From an uncultured Rhizobiaceae group bacterium (GTDB lineage: Bacteria; Pseudomonadota; Alphaproteobacteria; Rhizobiales; Rhizobiaceae), in NCBI GenBank assembly GCA_937930635.1, contig CALHCF010000010.1, positions 1 to 64,000 on the forward strand: DNA of 64,000 nt, read 5' to 3'. Below the pieces are notes generated by a model that searched no databases, had not been told where the DNA came from, and saw only the letters and a program-made list of their open reading frames with translations. Made by a program: the position numbers and the translations under genes. Shown one piece after another: positions 63,659-64,000 of this stretch (within the stretch, counting starts at the first letter, position 1; every line of letters starts with the position of its first letter).

Positions 63659-64000
63659 CTATGGATCACCGTAAACATCATTGGGATCAAAGAGCGGCGG
63701 GTCTCCCGTCAGTTCAAGACGGACATCATCGCCTTTGCCGACAATCCGACGATAGAAACACGACCGCCGCCCGGTATGACAGGCCGCGCCATGCCCACCG
63801 GCTTGAGCGGTCAGCCAGACAACATCCTGATCACAATCGGTCCGTATATCCGTTATTTTCAGGACATTTCCCGACGTGGCGCCCTTGTGCCAGATGCTTT
63901 GACGGGATCGGCTGAAAAAATGCGCTTCGCCCGTCTCAATGGTAAGGTTGAGCGCGGCTTCATTCATATGGGCGACCATCAGCAGCATATTATCGCTGTG
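63659..64000 (-). CDS. hisI: Phosphoribosyl-AMP cyclohydrolase, 5' end outside window
   Basis: Opens the purine ring of phosphoribosyl-AMP in histidine synthesis. The visible 113 codons run to the window edge without a start. They show VAHMNEAALNLTIETGEAHFFSRSRQSIWHKGATSGNVL, CDQDVVWLTAQAGGHGAACHTGRRSCFYRR, which contain the metal-binding Cys and His residues (TDCDQD and ACHTGRRSCF). The end is at a TAG on the reverse strand. Its N-terminal tens of residues are missing. No other his gene is in the window. Confidence 0.95.
   Translation of the reverse strand, partial: HSDNMLLMVAHMNEAALNLTIETGEAHFFSRSRQSIWHKGATSGNVLKITDIRTDCDQDVVWLTAQAGGHGAACHTGRRSCFYRRIVGKGDDVRLELTGDPPLFDPNDVYGDP

Overview
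The window is 64 kb of a chromosome from an alphaproteobacterium, most likely order Hyphomicrobiales (Rhizobiales). Pointers are the MarR regulator/L,D-transpeptidase pair of the LdtR/LdtP type, an aspartate-rich (magnesium-type) HemB, an AapJQMP general amino-acid transporter, the nrdR-ribD-ribE-ribH-nusB-thiL order, a potassium-independent proton pyrophosphatase, the plsX-fabH-ihfA-merR order, a bacterial transglutaminase-like cysteine peptidase and a PAS_5 protein. Genus cannot be fixed by reading alone. No rRNA, CRISPR array, insertion sequence or intact prophage was seen.

Layout. 1-2.4 kb (minus): end of an SLC13 permease, an RDD membrane protein and hemB. 2.6-6.4 kb (plus): a 3-hydroxyisobutyryl-CoA hydrolase-like protein, a small membrane protein, ldtR and its probable target ldtP. 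6.5-15.6 kb (plus): a housekeeping run (glyA, nrdR, ribD, ribE, ribH, nusB, thiL, an MFS permease, hppA) closed by a strong terminator. 15.8-20.7 kb: a BamE-like lipoprotein opposite a cytochrome bc1 assembly factor, DUF177, plsX, fabH, ihfA and a MerR regulator. 20.7-30.7 kb: a surface-polysaccharide locus beside tRNA-Pro(GGG), with a FkbM methyltransferase relic, a Wzy/WaaL-like protein, an initiating phosphotransferase, a glycosyltransferase, a Wza-like lipoprotein, a Wzc-like chain-length protein with a degenerate ATPase domain, a FemAB/CelD-type acyltransferase and a polysaccharide deacetylase.

30.8-39.6 kb: DUF2842, ctaA, recJ, a short tandem-repeat cluster over the recJ stop codon, and a three-gene acyl-CoA carboxylase operon (AtuA-like, carboxyltransferase, biotin carboxylase). 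39.6-46.8 kb: small housekeeping genes between three tRNAs (Glu, Pro, Arg): an M15-like lipoprotein, gloA, a sirtuin, a double cold-shock protein, a DUF192 protein, an NDUFS4-like complex I subunit, a PAP2 phosphatase and metC. 47.1-52.5 kb: the aapJQMP operon. Its ATPase carries a 294-residue N-terminal extension made of a helix-hairpin-helix module resembling the C-terminal domain of rhizobial NuoE, then a histone-H1-like Lys/Ala linker. This is the most unusual object in the window. 52.7-58.5 kb: a zinc-finger protein, two overlapping alpha/beta hydrolases, an enoyl-CoA hydratase, cysE, a duplicated DUF3126 protein, an unknown membrane-anchored protein and a gamma-carbonic anhydrase. 58.7-64 kb: a transglutaminase-like peptidase, a PilZ protein and a PAS_5 protein in a row, an orphan terminator suggesting a small RNA, a rhomboid protease, a patatin-like protein and the end of hisI.

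Most of the sequence is stable core genome with tight operons. The accessory-looking parts are the polysaccharide locus next to tRNA-Pro and some non-coding repeats (recJ 3' end, cysE 3' side, near 59.5 kb). All calls come from reading translations and motifs. No database search was run.
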